Assembly: GCA_021831685.1 (NCBI GenBank)
Contig: JAKBMG010000175.1
Span: 1-64,000, forward strand
Reading direction: 5' to 3'
Length of the DNA: 64,000 nucleotides
Origin: Bacteroidota bacterium
GTDB taxonomy: Bacteria; Bacteroidota; Ignavibacteria; Ignavibacteriales; Ignavibacteriaceae
Below are positions 1 through 9,236 of the stretch, one piece after another (position 1 is the first letter of the stretch; every line of letters begins with the position of its first letter). Both the position numbers and the translations under genes were made by a program. A model generated the notes under the pieces. That model did no database searches. It was not told where the DNA came from and saw only the letters and a list, made by a program, of their open reading frames with translations.

Positions 1-7
1 AATTTAT

Positions 8-1537
8 ATGAATATTAAATTGTTATTAACAATAGTACTTTTATCCACGACCATAGGCTTAAGCCAAAGTTGGATGCACAGTGGCAACCTTAATCCCGAT
101 TCTCTAAAGTCAATTACTGTTTCCGGGAAGGTTACTGCCGACTCTTCAATGATGAATGGTATGTATTATCTTGATGTTAACAATGACAACAAACCTGATT
201 ATATGTTGAACTTTGGTCCTTATTGGTATAAACCGGATAGTAGTTCCGCCGTTAGACCAAAAGTTGGCGATACTATTACAATAACCGGCGGGCTTTACAA
301 TGGTATGTTAAACTTTTTACCTATGGTTGTTGTGTATTCTATTAACGGAAATTTTTGGCGCTCTCCTTATGATGCTCTTTGGAATGAAATGGGTCATAAT
401 TCTATGATGGGCGGAAGCGGGCACATGGGAATGGGCTACGCTTTCGGATGGAATCATGATTCTCTTCAAAGTGTTACTCTTAACGGAACCGTTCGTGTCG
501 ACTCAACTTTTATGTACAACCATTATTACCTCGATACAAACAACGACGGCACGCCGGATTACTTTCTGAATTTCGGTCCGCCCTGGTACACATCTTCCTC
601 AGGCGCAAAGCTTCCGGTTAGCGGCGATAATATTACAGTCTCCGGCTGGAAAATGGGAACAAATTATATGAACATGGTTGTTGTTTATAAACTTAACGGA
701 CAAGTTTGGCGCGACTCTACTCAAATGGGCAGCAGCATGGGCGGCGGTTGGATTCATAAGAACATGAGCCAGGCTCAGCGTTTCTTTAATCCATTTGATT
801 CAACAGATTGGATGGAAGTTAATCCTGGATGGAACAACGGCGGTATGATGGGCGGCGGTGGCATGATGCCCGATTCACTGTATTGCCAAATTTTGGAAGT
901 CTTCCCACATGACGTTCCTAACGATTCAAATCAAAACGCAATGGCTGCTTTTGAAGTTGCAACGTTTTTACCAAACGGCATGAACGCCATGACTCAATCC
1001 GGTCAAATGGGCGGTCACATGAATTTCAATTCTATGGCAAAATTTCAATTTCATTATGATAGTATTCAAACTACCGGATTTAATATTAATGCGGGTAATA
1101 TGAAAGTTAAATATTGGGATGATCAAAGTAGTCAATGGGTTGAAGCTACTAATACAGTTGTAAATACTACAACTAATACTGTCTCAATTTCTCAAAGCGA
1201 AATAAGTAATTTTTATATCGTTACAGCAGATAAAGTAACGACAGGAATAACTGATTATAAGAATTCGGTACCTTATAATTTCAGTCTTAAACAAAATTAC
1301 CCTAATCCCTTCAATCCAAGTACTACCATTGGGTTTTCAATTAATGAAACTTCAATTGTAAAATTATCCATTTATAATCTTCTTGGCCAAAAAATAGCAA
1401 CATTAATTAATCAATCTATGAACGCCGGCTTTCACAGTGTTCAATTTAATGCCTCTAACTTACCTTCCGGTATTTATTTCTATAGATTGACAAGCGGCTC
1501 AAAAAACAGTGTTATGAAGATGGAATTGCTAAAGTAA
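8..1537 (+). CDS. Met-rich secreted protein with two repeated ~100-aa domains and a T9SS C-terminal sorting domain
   Basis: Signal peptide; internal repeat 'SLKSITVSGKVTADSSMMNGMYYLDVNNDNKPDYMLNFGPYWY' / 'SLQSVTLNGTVRVDSTFMYNHYYLDTNNDGTPDYFLNFGPPWY'; C-terminal 'FSLKQNYPNPFNPSTTIGFSI...GIYFYRLTSG'. Confidence 0.8.
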   Translation: MNIKLLLTIVLLSTTIGLSQSWMHSGNLNPDSLKSITVSGKVTADSSMMNGMYYLDVNNDNKPDYMLNFGPYWYKPDSSSAVRPKVGDTITITGGLYNGMLNFLPMVVVYSINGNFWRSPYDALWNEMGHNSMMGGSGHMGMGYAFGWNHDSLQSVTLNGTVRVDSTFMYNHYYLDTNNDGTPDYFLNFGPPWYTSSSGAKLPVSGDNITVSGWKMGTNYMNMVVVYKLNGQVWRDSTQMGSSMGGGWIHKNMSQAQRFFNPFDSTDWMEVNPGWNNGGMMGGGGMMPDSLYCQILEVFPHDVPNDSNQNAMAAFEVATFLPNGMNAMTQSGQMGGHMNFNSMAKFQFHYDSIQTTGFNINAGNMKVKYWDDQSSQWVEATNTVVNTTTNTVSISQSEISNFYIVTADKVTTGITDYKNSVPYNFSLKQNYPNPFNPSTTIGFSINETSIVKLSIYNLLGQKIATLINQSMNAGFHSVQFNASNLPSGIYFYRLTSGSKNSVMKMELLK

Positions 1538-1587
1538 ATAAAACGCATTTTTAAGGAATGATTGTATTTATAATTATTTAAATAGGA

Positions 1588-1618
1588 AGCCTGCTAAAGT
1601 ATATATCTTTAGCAGGCT
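1588..1618 (+). terminator. Rho-independent-type hairpin after the T9SS protein
   Basis: Perfect 12-bp stem AGCCTGCTAAAG-tatatat-CTTTAGCAGGCT followed by ctcttatt. Confidence 0.7.
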
Positions 1619-1834
1619 CTTATTCAAACCAATAACGACTGAACCAATTATTATTGAATTTCATTCCCAAAATCATATTGCTAAGCTCCGCTTCGTAAGT
1701 CTTTCCATTACATCAAAAGTTATCTATAGAATATTACAAGCAAATTTAAAATAAGAAAGCCAGGTGATTGAGATGGCACCAAGTTTAACTTTGTTTCTTC
1801 ATTAATCTGATACTTCAATTTTGTGCACTAAAAT

Positions 1835-2212
1835 TTATTGAACAATTAATTTCCCTCTAATCATTCCCATGCCGCATCTAAATTCATATTCACCGGACTT
1901 GTCAATAGTTAATTCTAGCGGTATTGTTTTAAATGGAGTAAGTAAAGCTCTTTTATTAAAATCCGAAAAAATAACTTCTTCTGTGCAAGCTGCTGTTTCT
2001 TCGCGAAGGAAATTAAGCTTGATTGGTTTGCCTGCCTCGAAAATCAGGACATCCGGAGTGTAACCTCCTTTAACTTTAATAAAAGCTTCCTGAACACCGG
2101 AAGCTGCTTCTTGTATTTTAACTCCTTTTTTCTCAGAGAACCAAAAATACCATGCTACCAATGCCGATAAACCTAACCCTCCAATTATGACTAAAATTTG
2201 ATCGATTGTCAT
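1835..2212 (-). CDS. Membrane-anchored cupredoxin-like protein
   Basis: N-terminal TM; 'GGYTPDVLIFEAGKPIKLNFLREETAACTEEVIFSDF...GEYEFRCGMGMIRGKLIV' resembles cupredoxin_1 copper-site motifs. Confidence 0.75.
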   Translation of the reverse strand: MTIDQILVIIGGLGLSALVAWYFWFSEKKGVKIQEAASGVQEAFIKVKGGYTPDVLIFEAGKPIKLNFLREETAACTEEVIFSDFNKRALLTPFKTIPLELTIDKSGEYEFRCGMGMIRGKLIVQ

Positions 2213-2225
2213 TTTATAAACTCCT

Positions 2226-4967
2226 TTATTTTATTTTCGGTTTGAAATTTCTTAATCTATTTGCATTTGTTACAACTGTTACAGAACTGAATGCCATAGC
2301 GGCTGCGGCAATCAAAGGAGAGAGCAATATTCCGAAAAATGGAAATAACAACCCAGCAGCAATTGGCAAACCTAATCCATTATAAAAGAATGCACCGAAT
2401 AAATTCTCTTTAATATTTTTCATTGTAGCTTTAGAAAGTTGAATAGCAAGTACTACGCCTTTCAAGCTTCCCTTGATAAGCGTAATGTCGGAAGCTTCAA
2501 TTGCTACGTCTGTACCAGTGCCGATTGCAAGCCCTATATCTGCTTGCGCTAATGCAGGCGCATCGTTTATCCCATCGCCAACCATTGCTACTATTTTACC
2601 TTCGTTCTGAAGCTTCTGAACATTTAGCGCTTTATCTTCTGGAAGAACCTCCGATAATGTCCTTTCAATACCAACCTGCTTTGCAATTGCATTTGCTGTT
2701 CTTGCATTATCACCGGTAATCATTACAACTTCCAAACCTAATTTCTTTAGATGTGCAATTGCTTCTTTTGAATCCTGTTTGACAGTATCAGCAACCGCAA
2801 TTATTCCGGCAGACTTTCCATCCACTGCTACAAACATTGGAGTTTTACCTTCATCTGCTAATTGAGCGCTTTTTTCTTCTAAGCCATTAAGTGTAATATT
2901 AAATTTTATCATCATCTTTTTATTGCCGAGAAGTAGCTTCTTATTATTTACTATTGCTTCAACTCCAAGCCCCGGAATTGCATTAAAGTTTTTCGGCTCA
3001 AATAATTCGAGTGATCTTTCTTCCGCTCCTTTAACAATTGCTTCCGCTAAAGGATGCTCTGAAGATTTTTCAATGCTCGCGCTTAAAATTAAAATTGTTT
3101 TTTCATCAAAACCATTTATGACTATTAAATCAGTAAGTGAGGGTTTTCCTTCTGTTATTGTGCCGGTTTTATCTAATACAATTGTGTCAAGCTTTTGAGC
3201 TGTTTCAAGTGCCTCGCCGCTACGTATTAATATTCCGTTCTCCGCACCTTTGCCTATCCCAACCATTAGAGATATTGGGGTTGCTAAACCAAGCGCGCAT
3301 GGGCACGCAATTACAAGCACAGTTACCGATACAATTAATGCATAAATAAGCTGTGGAGCAGGTCCGAAAACATACCAGGTAATAAATGAAAGTATGGCAA
3401 TTATTATAACAGCAGGAACAAAGTAACCCGAAACTTTATCTACAATTTTTTGAATCGGCGCTTTGGAGCTTTGTGCCTGACCCACCATCTGAATAATTTG
3501 TGCAAGCGCAGTATCCTTTCCAACTTTTGTAGCTTTAAATTTAAATGAGCCTGTCTTATTTATAGCAGCGCCGATTACTTCATCGCCAATTCGCTTTTCA
3601 ACAGGAATAGACTCACCGGTAATCATTGATTCATCAACTGTTGAATCGCCGTCTACAACTTCTCCGTCTACCGGAATCTTTTCTCCCGGTCTTACAATTA
3701 TTAATTCGTCAAGAACAACTTCTTCTATAGGAATATCAATTTCTTTTCCATCTCTTAAAACGCGTGCAGTTTTAGCCTGCAATCCTATAAGCTTTTTTAT
3801 TGCTTCGGAGCTTTTCCCTTTTGCCCGGATTTCAAGCGCCATTCCGAACACTACTAAAGCCACAACAACAAAAACCACATCGTAAAAAACATCCGCTAAT
3901 GCTGCAGATGGAAAAATTCCGGGAAATAAAGCTGCAACTGTTGAATATAGCCAAGCCGCTGTTATACCGGTTGCAATTAATGTGTGCATATTTGCCGAGC
4001 GGTTCTTAAAGGCAGCCCAGGCTCCCGTATAAAACTGTGAACCCGACCAGAACATAACAGGCAATGCAAGCGCCCCCATTCCGAACCAAATGAAGCGAAG
4101 TAATTCTGTGCCTTTTTGAAATTCTGCAGGCAATCCCCATAGTTTTGGATAACTAAATAGAATAACAGGGAGCGAAAGAACCGCTGCGAAAATGAATTTG
4201 TGAAGTAGCGTCTTATACTCTTTCTCCCGTGCTAATTCATTTTCATCAACTGGCTCTTCTTCGCTTTTAGCCACTGTATGTCCCACTTGGACGAGTGTTT
4301 TTTCGCCAACTTTTACCTTCGAGTCAAAAGTCTTATAGCCGAGACTTTCGATTACACTTTTTATTTCTCCAATATTTATAGAACCCGGAATATAATCTAT
4401 AAATACAGACTCGGTTCCTAAATCAACGCTTGCAGATAAAATTCCCAGTAATTTTTTTAATTCATTTTCAATTTTTGTTACACAGCTTCCACAGTGCATA
4501 CCGCCTATGCCCAATTGTAAAGATGCTTTTTTTGCATCGTAGCCGACTTTATTAATTGATTCAATTATTTCTTTAGCATTAACCTTATCATTTTTGAATT
4601 CGACATGAGCGGTTGACGTTGTATAGTTTATATGTGCGGCTTTTACACCAGGTAAATTTTTAATTTCATTTTCAATTATGTTAATGCCGGCAGCATATTG
4701 AAGCCCTACAATCGGAATTGTTATTTTCTCAATCCCGTTTGAAGAGATCTTGTATGTCGGTGCTGTTTTTTTATGAGCGGAATCAGCGCCTTCCGGTAAA
4801 TGTGTTTCACCTGTCGTCGTCTGTACATCTTTATTATACTTGTCTGGTTCGGCAATAAATTTGTCCTTGCAGTCTTCAGAACAAAATTCATAATGTTTAC
4901 CTTCATAGTGTACAAAATATTTTGATGGAGATTTGACTTCCATTCTGCAAACAATATCCCTTGCCAT
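2226..4967 (-). CDS. copA: Copper-translocating P1B-type ATPase with N-terminal YHS domain and two HMA domains
   Basis: YHS '[31 protein letters not shown]', 'GGMHCGSC', '[13 protein letters not shown]', 'DKTGTITEG', '[12 protein letters not shown]'. The ORF track opens at 5018 but [11 protein letters not shown] at 4967 is the likely start. Confidence 0.95.
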   Translation of the reverse strand: MARDIVCRMEVKSPSKYFVHYEGKHYEFCSEDCKDKFIAEPDKYNKDVQTTTGETHLPEGADSAHKKTAPTYKISSNGIEKITIPIVGLQYAAGINIIENEIKNLPGVKAAHINYTTSTAHVEFKNDKVNAKEIIESINKVGYDAKKASLQLGIGGMHCGSCVTKIENELKKLLGILSASVDLGTESVFIDYIPGSINIGEIKSVIESLGYKTFDSKVKVGEKTLVQVGHTVAKSEEEPVDENELAREKEYKTLLHKFIFAAVLSLPVILFSYPKLWGLPAEFQKGTELLRFIWFGMGALALPVMFWSGSQFYTGAWAAFKNRSANMHTLIATGITAAWLYSTVAALFPGIFPSAALADVFYDVVFVVVALVVFGMALEIRAKGKSSEAIKKLIGLQAKTARVLRDGKEIDIPIEEVVLDELIIVRPGEKIPVDGEVVDGDSTVDESMITGESIPVEKRIGDEVIGAAINKTGSFKFKATKVGKDTALAQIIQMVGQAQSSKAPIQKIVDKVSGYFVPAVIIIAILSFITWYVFGPAPQLIYALIVSVTVLVIACPCALGLATPISLMVGIGKGAENGILIRSGEALETAQKLDTIVLDKTGTITEGKPSLTDLIVINGFDEKTILILSASIEKSSEHPLAEAIVKGAEERSLELFEPKNFNAIPGLGVEAIVNNKKLLLGNKKMMIKFNITLNGLEEKSAQLADEGKTPMFVAVDGKSAGIIAVADTVKQDSKEAIAHLKKLGLEVVMITGDNARTANAIAKQVGIERTLSEVLPEDKALNVQKLQNEGKIVAMVGDGINDAPALAQADIGLAIGTGTDVAIEASDITLIKGSLKGVVLAIQLSKATMKNIKENLFGAFFYNGLGLPIAAGLLFPFFGILLSPLIAAAAMAFSSVTVVTNANRLRNFKPKIK

Positions 4968-5024
4968 TTTATTACTCCAATTCTTTTTGATATTAAAAAT
5001 GTGGCTAAGAAAGCCCAATTGAAT

Positions 5025-5357
5025 TTACTTATATTGCTTAATCGCGTTATCCTTTTGTCTTTTATATTGGAAATAGCCATAACTTCCTTTTTTAGTGCCT
5101 GGGTCTACTATGGAATTATCTCTCTTAACTTTACCTATTTTGTAGCACGTGCTCTGGCATTTCTGCATCATTGTCATCATTTCACCTTGATTCATCATAG
5201 TGGAATTGTCATGATTGTGATTGCTCATAGAAGAATCAGCGGACATATTTCTTGTATCTCTTTTAGCCGGTTGTGCATTTACAATATAAGATGCCGTAAA
5301 CAAAACAACAACAATTGTTGCCGCAAATATATTTTTAGTTTTCATATTTATCTCCAA
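5025..5357 (-). CDS. Small secreted His/Met-rich hypothetical protein in the copper operon
   Basis: Signal peptide then 'SADSSMSNHNHDNSTMMNQGEMMTMMQKCQSTC'; same strand and adjacent to copA. Confidence 0.55.
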   Translation of the reverse strand: MEINMKTKNIFAATIVVVLFTASYIVNAQPAKRDTRNMSADSSMSNHNHDNSTMMNQGEMMTMMQKCQSTCYKIGKVKRDNSIVDPGTKKGSYGYFQYKRQKDNAIKQYK

Positions 5358-5396
5358 TCTTTTTATAAGCCTTAGGCTTAATAATTATTTAATAAT

Positions 5397-5603
5397 TTAG
5401 CAGCAGCCGTGTCCTTTGTGCTGCTTTTGCGTGTTATGTGAAGTGTCAGGAATATGTGTATTGCCTGGCGTCGGCTGGTCTATTTGACCTGTCAAACGAG
5501 CCTGCCTACCGGTTAGGTTGGGTTGATTTGAATTCTTTTTAGTACCTAAAACAAAAGCAGCATACACTACGGCAAAACCAATAAGAATATATATTAACGT
5601 CAT
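5397..5603 (-). CDS. Small single-TM protein ending in His-rich ...HKGHGCC
   Basis: 68 aa, N-terminal TM, C-terminal HGCC; upstream member of the copA gene run. Confidence 0.55.
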   Translation of the reverse strand: MTLIYILIGFAVVYAAFVLGTKKNSNQPNLTGRQARLTGQIDQPTPGNTHIPDTSHNTQKQHKGHGCC

Positions 5604-5684
5604 TTTAATTTCCCTTTCCTTTTTTTACCGTCTATTTTAATGATTAAATCATTATTTTATGTCGTACTTATTTTTTATTAATGG

Positions 5685-5701
5685 CTCAATTGATATGCCA
5701 A
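5685..5701 (-). promoter_or_regulatory. Candidate sigma54 (-24/-12) promoter for the copA cluster
   Basis: Minus strand TTGGCAT-atcaa-TTGA versus consensus TTGGCAC-N5-TTGC; an NtrC-type regulator is encoded at 7642. Confidence 0.4.
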
Positions 5702-5839
5702 GCAATTTGTTTGTTTACAATGGAAATTATAATGCTTGGCTATTTTGTAGATTTAAAGAAATTAAAAATCTTTAACTTATTTAAAAAATAAATCGAATAA
5801 TCAAATCAAAATGAAGTAATTCTTATAGGTATAGAATTT

Positions 5840-7597
5840 GTGATGAAATCAATTATGACATTAGATATTTTCCAAATGTTGTTTCTTATCGTTACCTTTT
5901 TAAGTGCGGTAGGTTTAATTCTCATAATTTATTCCAGATCGGGCAGGGATAAAAAGAGCCAGTTATTTATTCTAATTCTAATATTAATTATCGGATACTT
6001 AATCTCGCATAGCGTTCATTTTTTGTTAATGGCTTCCGAAGATGTTACTATTCTCGATATTTCATGTCATTCTTTTTTGCTGCTTATAATTGTAAGTATA
6101 ACATTCTTTACGTGGAATTTCCCTCATGCACAAAAGATGGGAATAATTAAAAGCCTCTCTATCTTAATTCCATCGATTATTCTTTTTATCCTTTTATGGA
6201 GCGATAAACTTATTCATCAATCCCACATTCACGGAAATATGTTTGAAGCTCATTTCGGTTCGCTTTATTCTTTGTATTTAATTTTTTATGTATTACTTAT
6301 CGCTCTAAATTTTTACTGGCTAATAAAAAAATACTATCATGAAAATGACGAGCTGCTTCGTAAGCAAATTTTAATGTTAACTCTTGGTTTAATTATTACT
6401 AATCTAATTTCATTTATCTTCGGTTTATTCTTACCCTGGTATTTAGGGTTTTATTTCCTTGTTGAAATGAGTCCGGTCGCATTCTTAATCGGCGTTATTC
6501 TTTTTACTACTTTGTCTGTCAGCAAATATGATATGTTCCCTTCGTTTGGCAGGTTGAATAATCTCAGCATAAAAAAGAAAATTATTTTAAGCTCGCTTAT
6601 TCTTGTGCCAATAATAATTCTACTAGTTCAAATCCCGCTTATAAAAATTATTTTCGATATAAGATCCAATACGGAACTTATGCGCTACTTTTTGCTTAGC
6701 GTTTTGGGCGGTTTGATTGTAAGCGTAAGTATTGCGTTTGTAATTATTAAGATGATATCGAACCCGCTTAACAAGCTGAAAACCAAAGCGCATGAGATTG
6801 AAAAGGGCAATTACGGCATTAAACTAGAAATAAGAACTAATGATGAAATCGGCGAGCTTACAGAAGCCTTTAATAATATGTCCGATACTTTAAAAAATAA
6901 TACTGCGGAATTGATTAAAAAAGAAAAACTTGCTGCGCTTGGTAAAATGGCAGCCGTTCTTGCACACGAAATTAAAACTCCGTTAACATCAATTAAAATG
7001 AATGCCGATATTATTGCCGAAACTTTGGACTCAAACGATGAGAATAAAGAAAATTTTGAGATTATGAAGACGGAAATAAATCGCTTAAACAATCTTGTGA
7101 AAGATGTTCTTCAATTTTCTCGTCAAATGGAATTGAATTATTCTGAAGTCAAATTAAAAGATCTGATTGAATTTATAAATATTCAATTAAATAAAAAGCT
7201 GGAAGAAAAGAATATTATTTTCTTAAATAATGTAGAATATGTTTCCTTGCAAATTGATGAAGATAAATTAAAACAGGTATTGATAAATCTCATTGACAAT
7301 TCAATCGAAGCTGTAAACCAAAACGGTCTTATTGAAATTTCTTCCCGGAGAAATAATGAAGATAATTCAATTTCCATTTTTGTAAAAGATAACGGAAGCG
7401 GCATCGATCCGGAGCTTAAAATATTCGATCCTTTCTTTACTACAAAAACATCCGGCACCGGTTTAGGGCTTTCCATATCGCAAAAAATTATTGAACAGCA
7501 TAACGGCGCTTTTAATCTTTTAGTGTCAAAAAAAGGTGAAACTATTTTTGAAATAAAACTGCCAATTGGGCAGAAGTATGAAAAAGAAAAAACGTAA
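5840..7597 (+). CDS. Membrane sensor histidine kinase with HAMP
   Basis: Multi-TM N-terminus, HAMP region, H-box 'LAHEIKTPLTSIK', 'DNGSGIDPELKIFDPFFTTK.SGTGLGLSIS'. Confidence 0.92.
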   Translation: MMKSIMTLDIFQMLFLIVTFLSAVGLILIIYSRSGRDKKSQLFILILILIIGYLISHSVHFLLMASEDVTILDISCHSFLLLIIVSITFFTWNFPHAQKMGIIKSLSILIPSIILFILLWSDKLIHQSHIHGNMFEAHFGSLYSLYLIFYVLLIALNFYWLIKKYYHENDELLRKQILMLTLGLIITNLISFIFGLFLPWYLGFYFLVEMSPVAFLIGVILFTTLSVSKYDMFPSFGRLNNLSIKKKIILSSLILVPIIILLVQIPLIKIIFDIRSNTELMRYFLLSVLGGLIVSVSIAFVIIKMISNPLNKLKTKAHEIEKGNYGIKLEIRTNDEIGELTEAFNNMSDTLKNNTAELIKKEKLAALGKMAAVLAHEIKTPLTSIKMNADIIAETLDSNDENKENFEIMKTEINRLNNLVKDVLQFSRQMELNYSEVKLKDLIEFINIQLNKKLEEKNIIFLNNVEYVSLQIDEDKLKQVLINLIDNSIEAVNQNGLIEISSRRNNEDNSISIFVKDNGSGIDPELKIFDPFFTTKTSGTGLGLSISQKIIEQHNGAFNLLVSKKGETIFEIKLPIGQKYEKEKT

Positions 7598-7641
7598 GCT
7601 TGTGGCTTTTCAGCCTTTGGCTAACTAAAAAGAAAGTTAAA

Positions 7642-9021
7642 ATGGATAAAATATTAGTTATTGACGACGATCAATCAATACGTAAGACTTTAACAAGCTA
7701 TCTAAAGAAACAGAACTATGAAGTGCTGTCTGCTGAAAATGGTCTCAACGGAATTGAAATTATAAAAAATGAATTGCCGGATATTGTAATTACAGATATT
7801 AGAATGCCCGGTGCTGACGGTTTTGAAGTGCTTAAGAAAGTTAAAGAAATTGACCCGCACATACATGTAATAATTATTACTGCTTTCGATGACATGAATA
7901 GTACGGTTAAAGCAATGCAGCAAGGCGCTTATGATTATATTGAAAAACCTCTGGAAATTGATAATCTAAAAATTACAATTCAAAGAGCTCTTGAAAATAA
8001 AAAACTTAGTGATCAGCTTAATACCTATGTTAACGAAAAAAAAGAAGAGTATTTGCTCGAAAATACTTTGATAGGTAAAACGCCTCAGATGAGGCAGGTA
8101 TATAAAAAGATTGGTCAGGTATCATCGAGCCGTGTTACTGTGCTAATTGAAGGTGAAAGCGGAACAGGGAAAGAATTGGTTGCACGGGCAATTCATTACA
8201 GCGGCATTACTAAAGTTCATCCTTTTGTCGCTGTTAATTGTACTGCCCTTACCGAGTCACTTTTAGAAAGCGAGCTTTTCGGTCATGTGAAAGGAGCTTT
8301 CACCGGATCTATTAAAGATAAAAAAGGTAAATTTGAGCTTGCCGGCGAAGGAACTATTTTCTTGGATGAGATTTCGGAAATCTCTTCCAATCTGCAAGTA
8401 AAGCTTTTAAGAGTTCTTCAGCAAAAAGAATTTGAGAAGGTCGGAGGCGAGACTTTAATGCCGATGAAAGCACGAATAATCGCTGCCACAAATAAAAATT
8501 TAGTTGAGCTTGTAAAAACAGGCAAGTTTCGCGAGGATTTATTTTACAGATTGAAAGTTTTTTCAATCTTCATTTCTCCCCTTAGGGAAAGAAACGAAGA
8601 TATTCCTGTTTTGGTTAGTCACTTCTTAAATAAAATTAATTTAGAACTCCATAAAAACGTTAATAAAATTCCCGAAGATGTAATGGAAATGCTTAAAAAG
8701 CATTTTTGGGTTGGCAATGTAAGGGAATTGGAAAATACTCTAATGCAGGCGGTAGTTCTTTCATCCGATGATGTTTTGCTTAAAGAAAATATCCTTCTTA
8801 GAAATTCTGAACAGCTTTCTTTAATTGCCAAGGACACTGAACAATCTAAAGTTGAATTTATCTCTCTTGAAGAATTAGAAAAAAAACATATTAATAATAT
8901 TTTGAACGCATTAAAATGGGACAAAAATAAAGCGCATAAAATCCTTGGCATTTCTTTGCCAACTTTGTACAGTAAAATTCAGCACTATAAGCTTTCACCA
9001 TTTGAAGAGAAAATTAATTGA
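7642..9021 (+). CDS. NtrC-family sigma54-dependent response regulator
   Basis: Receiver 'ILVIDDDQSIR...DIVITDIRMPG', AAA+ 'GESGTGKELVARAIH' and 'GAFTGS' (sigma54 contact), C-terminal Fis-type HTH. ORF track opens at 7600; MDKILVIDDD at 7642 is the likely start. Confidence 0.93.
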   Translation: MDKILVIDDDQSIRKTLTSYLKKQNYEVLSAENGLNGIEIIKNELPDIVITDIRMPGADGFEVLKKVKEIDPHIHVIIITAFDDMNSTVKAMQQGAYDYIEKPLEIDNLKITIQRALENKKLSDQLNTYVNEKKEEYLLENTLIGKTPQMRQVYKKIGQVSSSRVTVLIEGESGTGKELVARAIHYSGITKVHPFVAVNCTALTESLLESELFGHVKGAFTGSIKDKKGKFELAGEGTIFLDEISEISSNLQVKLLRVLQQKEFEKVGGETLMPMKARIIAATNKNLVELVKTGKFREDLFYRLKVFSIFISPLRERNEDIPVLVSHFLNKINLELHKNVNKIPEDVMEMLKKHFWVGNVRELENTLMQAVVLSSDDVLLKENILLRNSEQLSLIAKDTEQSKVEFISLEELEKKHINNILNALKWDKNKAHKILGISLPTLYSKIQHYKLSPFEEKIN

Positions 9022-9131
9022 ATCCCTGCTGACTAATTGTTTCCGGATACTACCTCGTCACATCACCTTTATCAAATTTTATATAACTTTTTATTTAGGT
9101 TAAGACTTTCAAAAATCTTATAGGCAGTACA

Positions 9132-9236
9132 ATGAGACATTTAATTATTTCTGTAATATTAACTTGTTCTATTAATGCTTCGATAAGTGCGATGCCTAAT
9201 CATTTTGCATTTATTAAGACGAAAACTTTGAAATAA
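9132..9236 (+). CDS. 34-aa possible leader/secreted peptide overlapping the multicopper oxidase start
   Basis: MRHLIISVILTCSINASISAMPNHFAFIKTKTLK*; its TAA overlaps the downstream ATG (TAATG). Confidence 0.35.
   Translation: MRHLIISVILTCSINASISAMPNHFAFIKTKTLK

Noticed and set aside
4721-5080. 119-aa ORF overlapping copA and the upstream small protein
   Set aside because: Out-of-frame overlap with a certain CDS; composition looks non-coding.
8354-8951. Antisense ORFs inside the NtrC-type regulator
   Set aside because: Shadow ORFs opposite a well-supported CDS.
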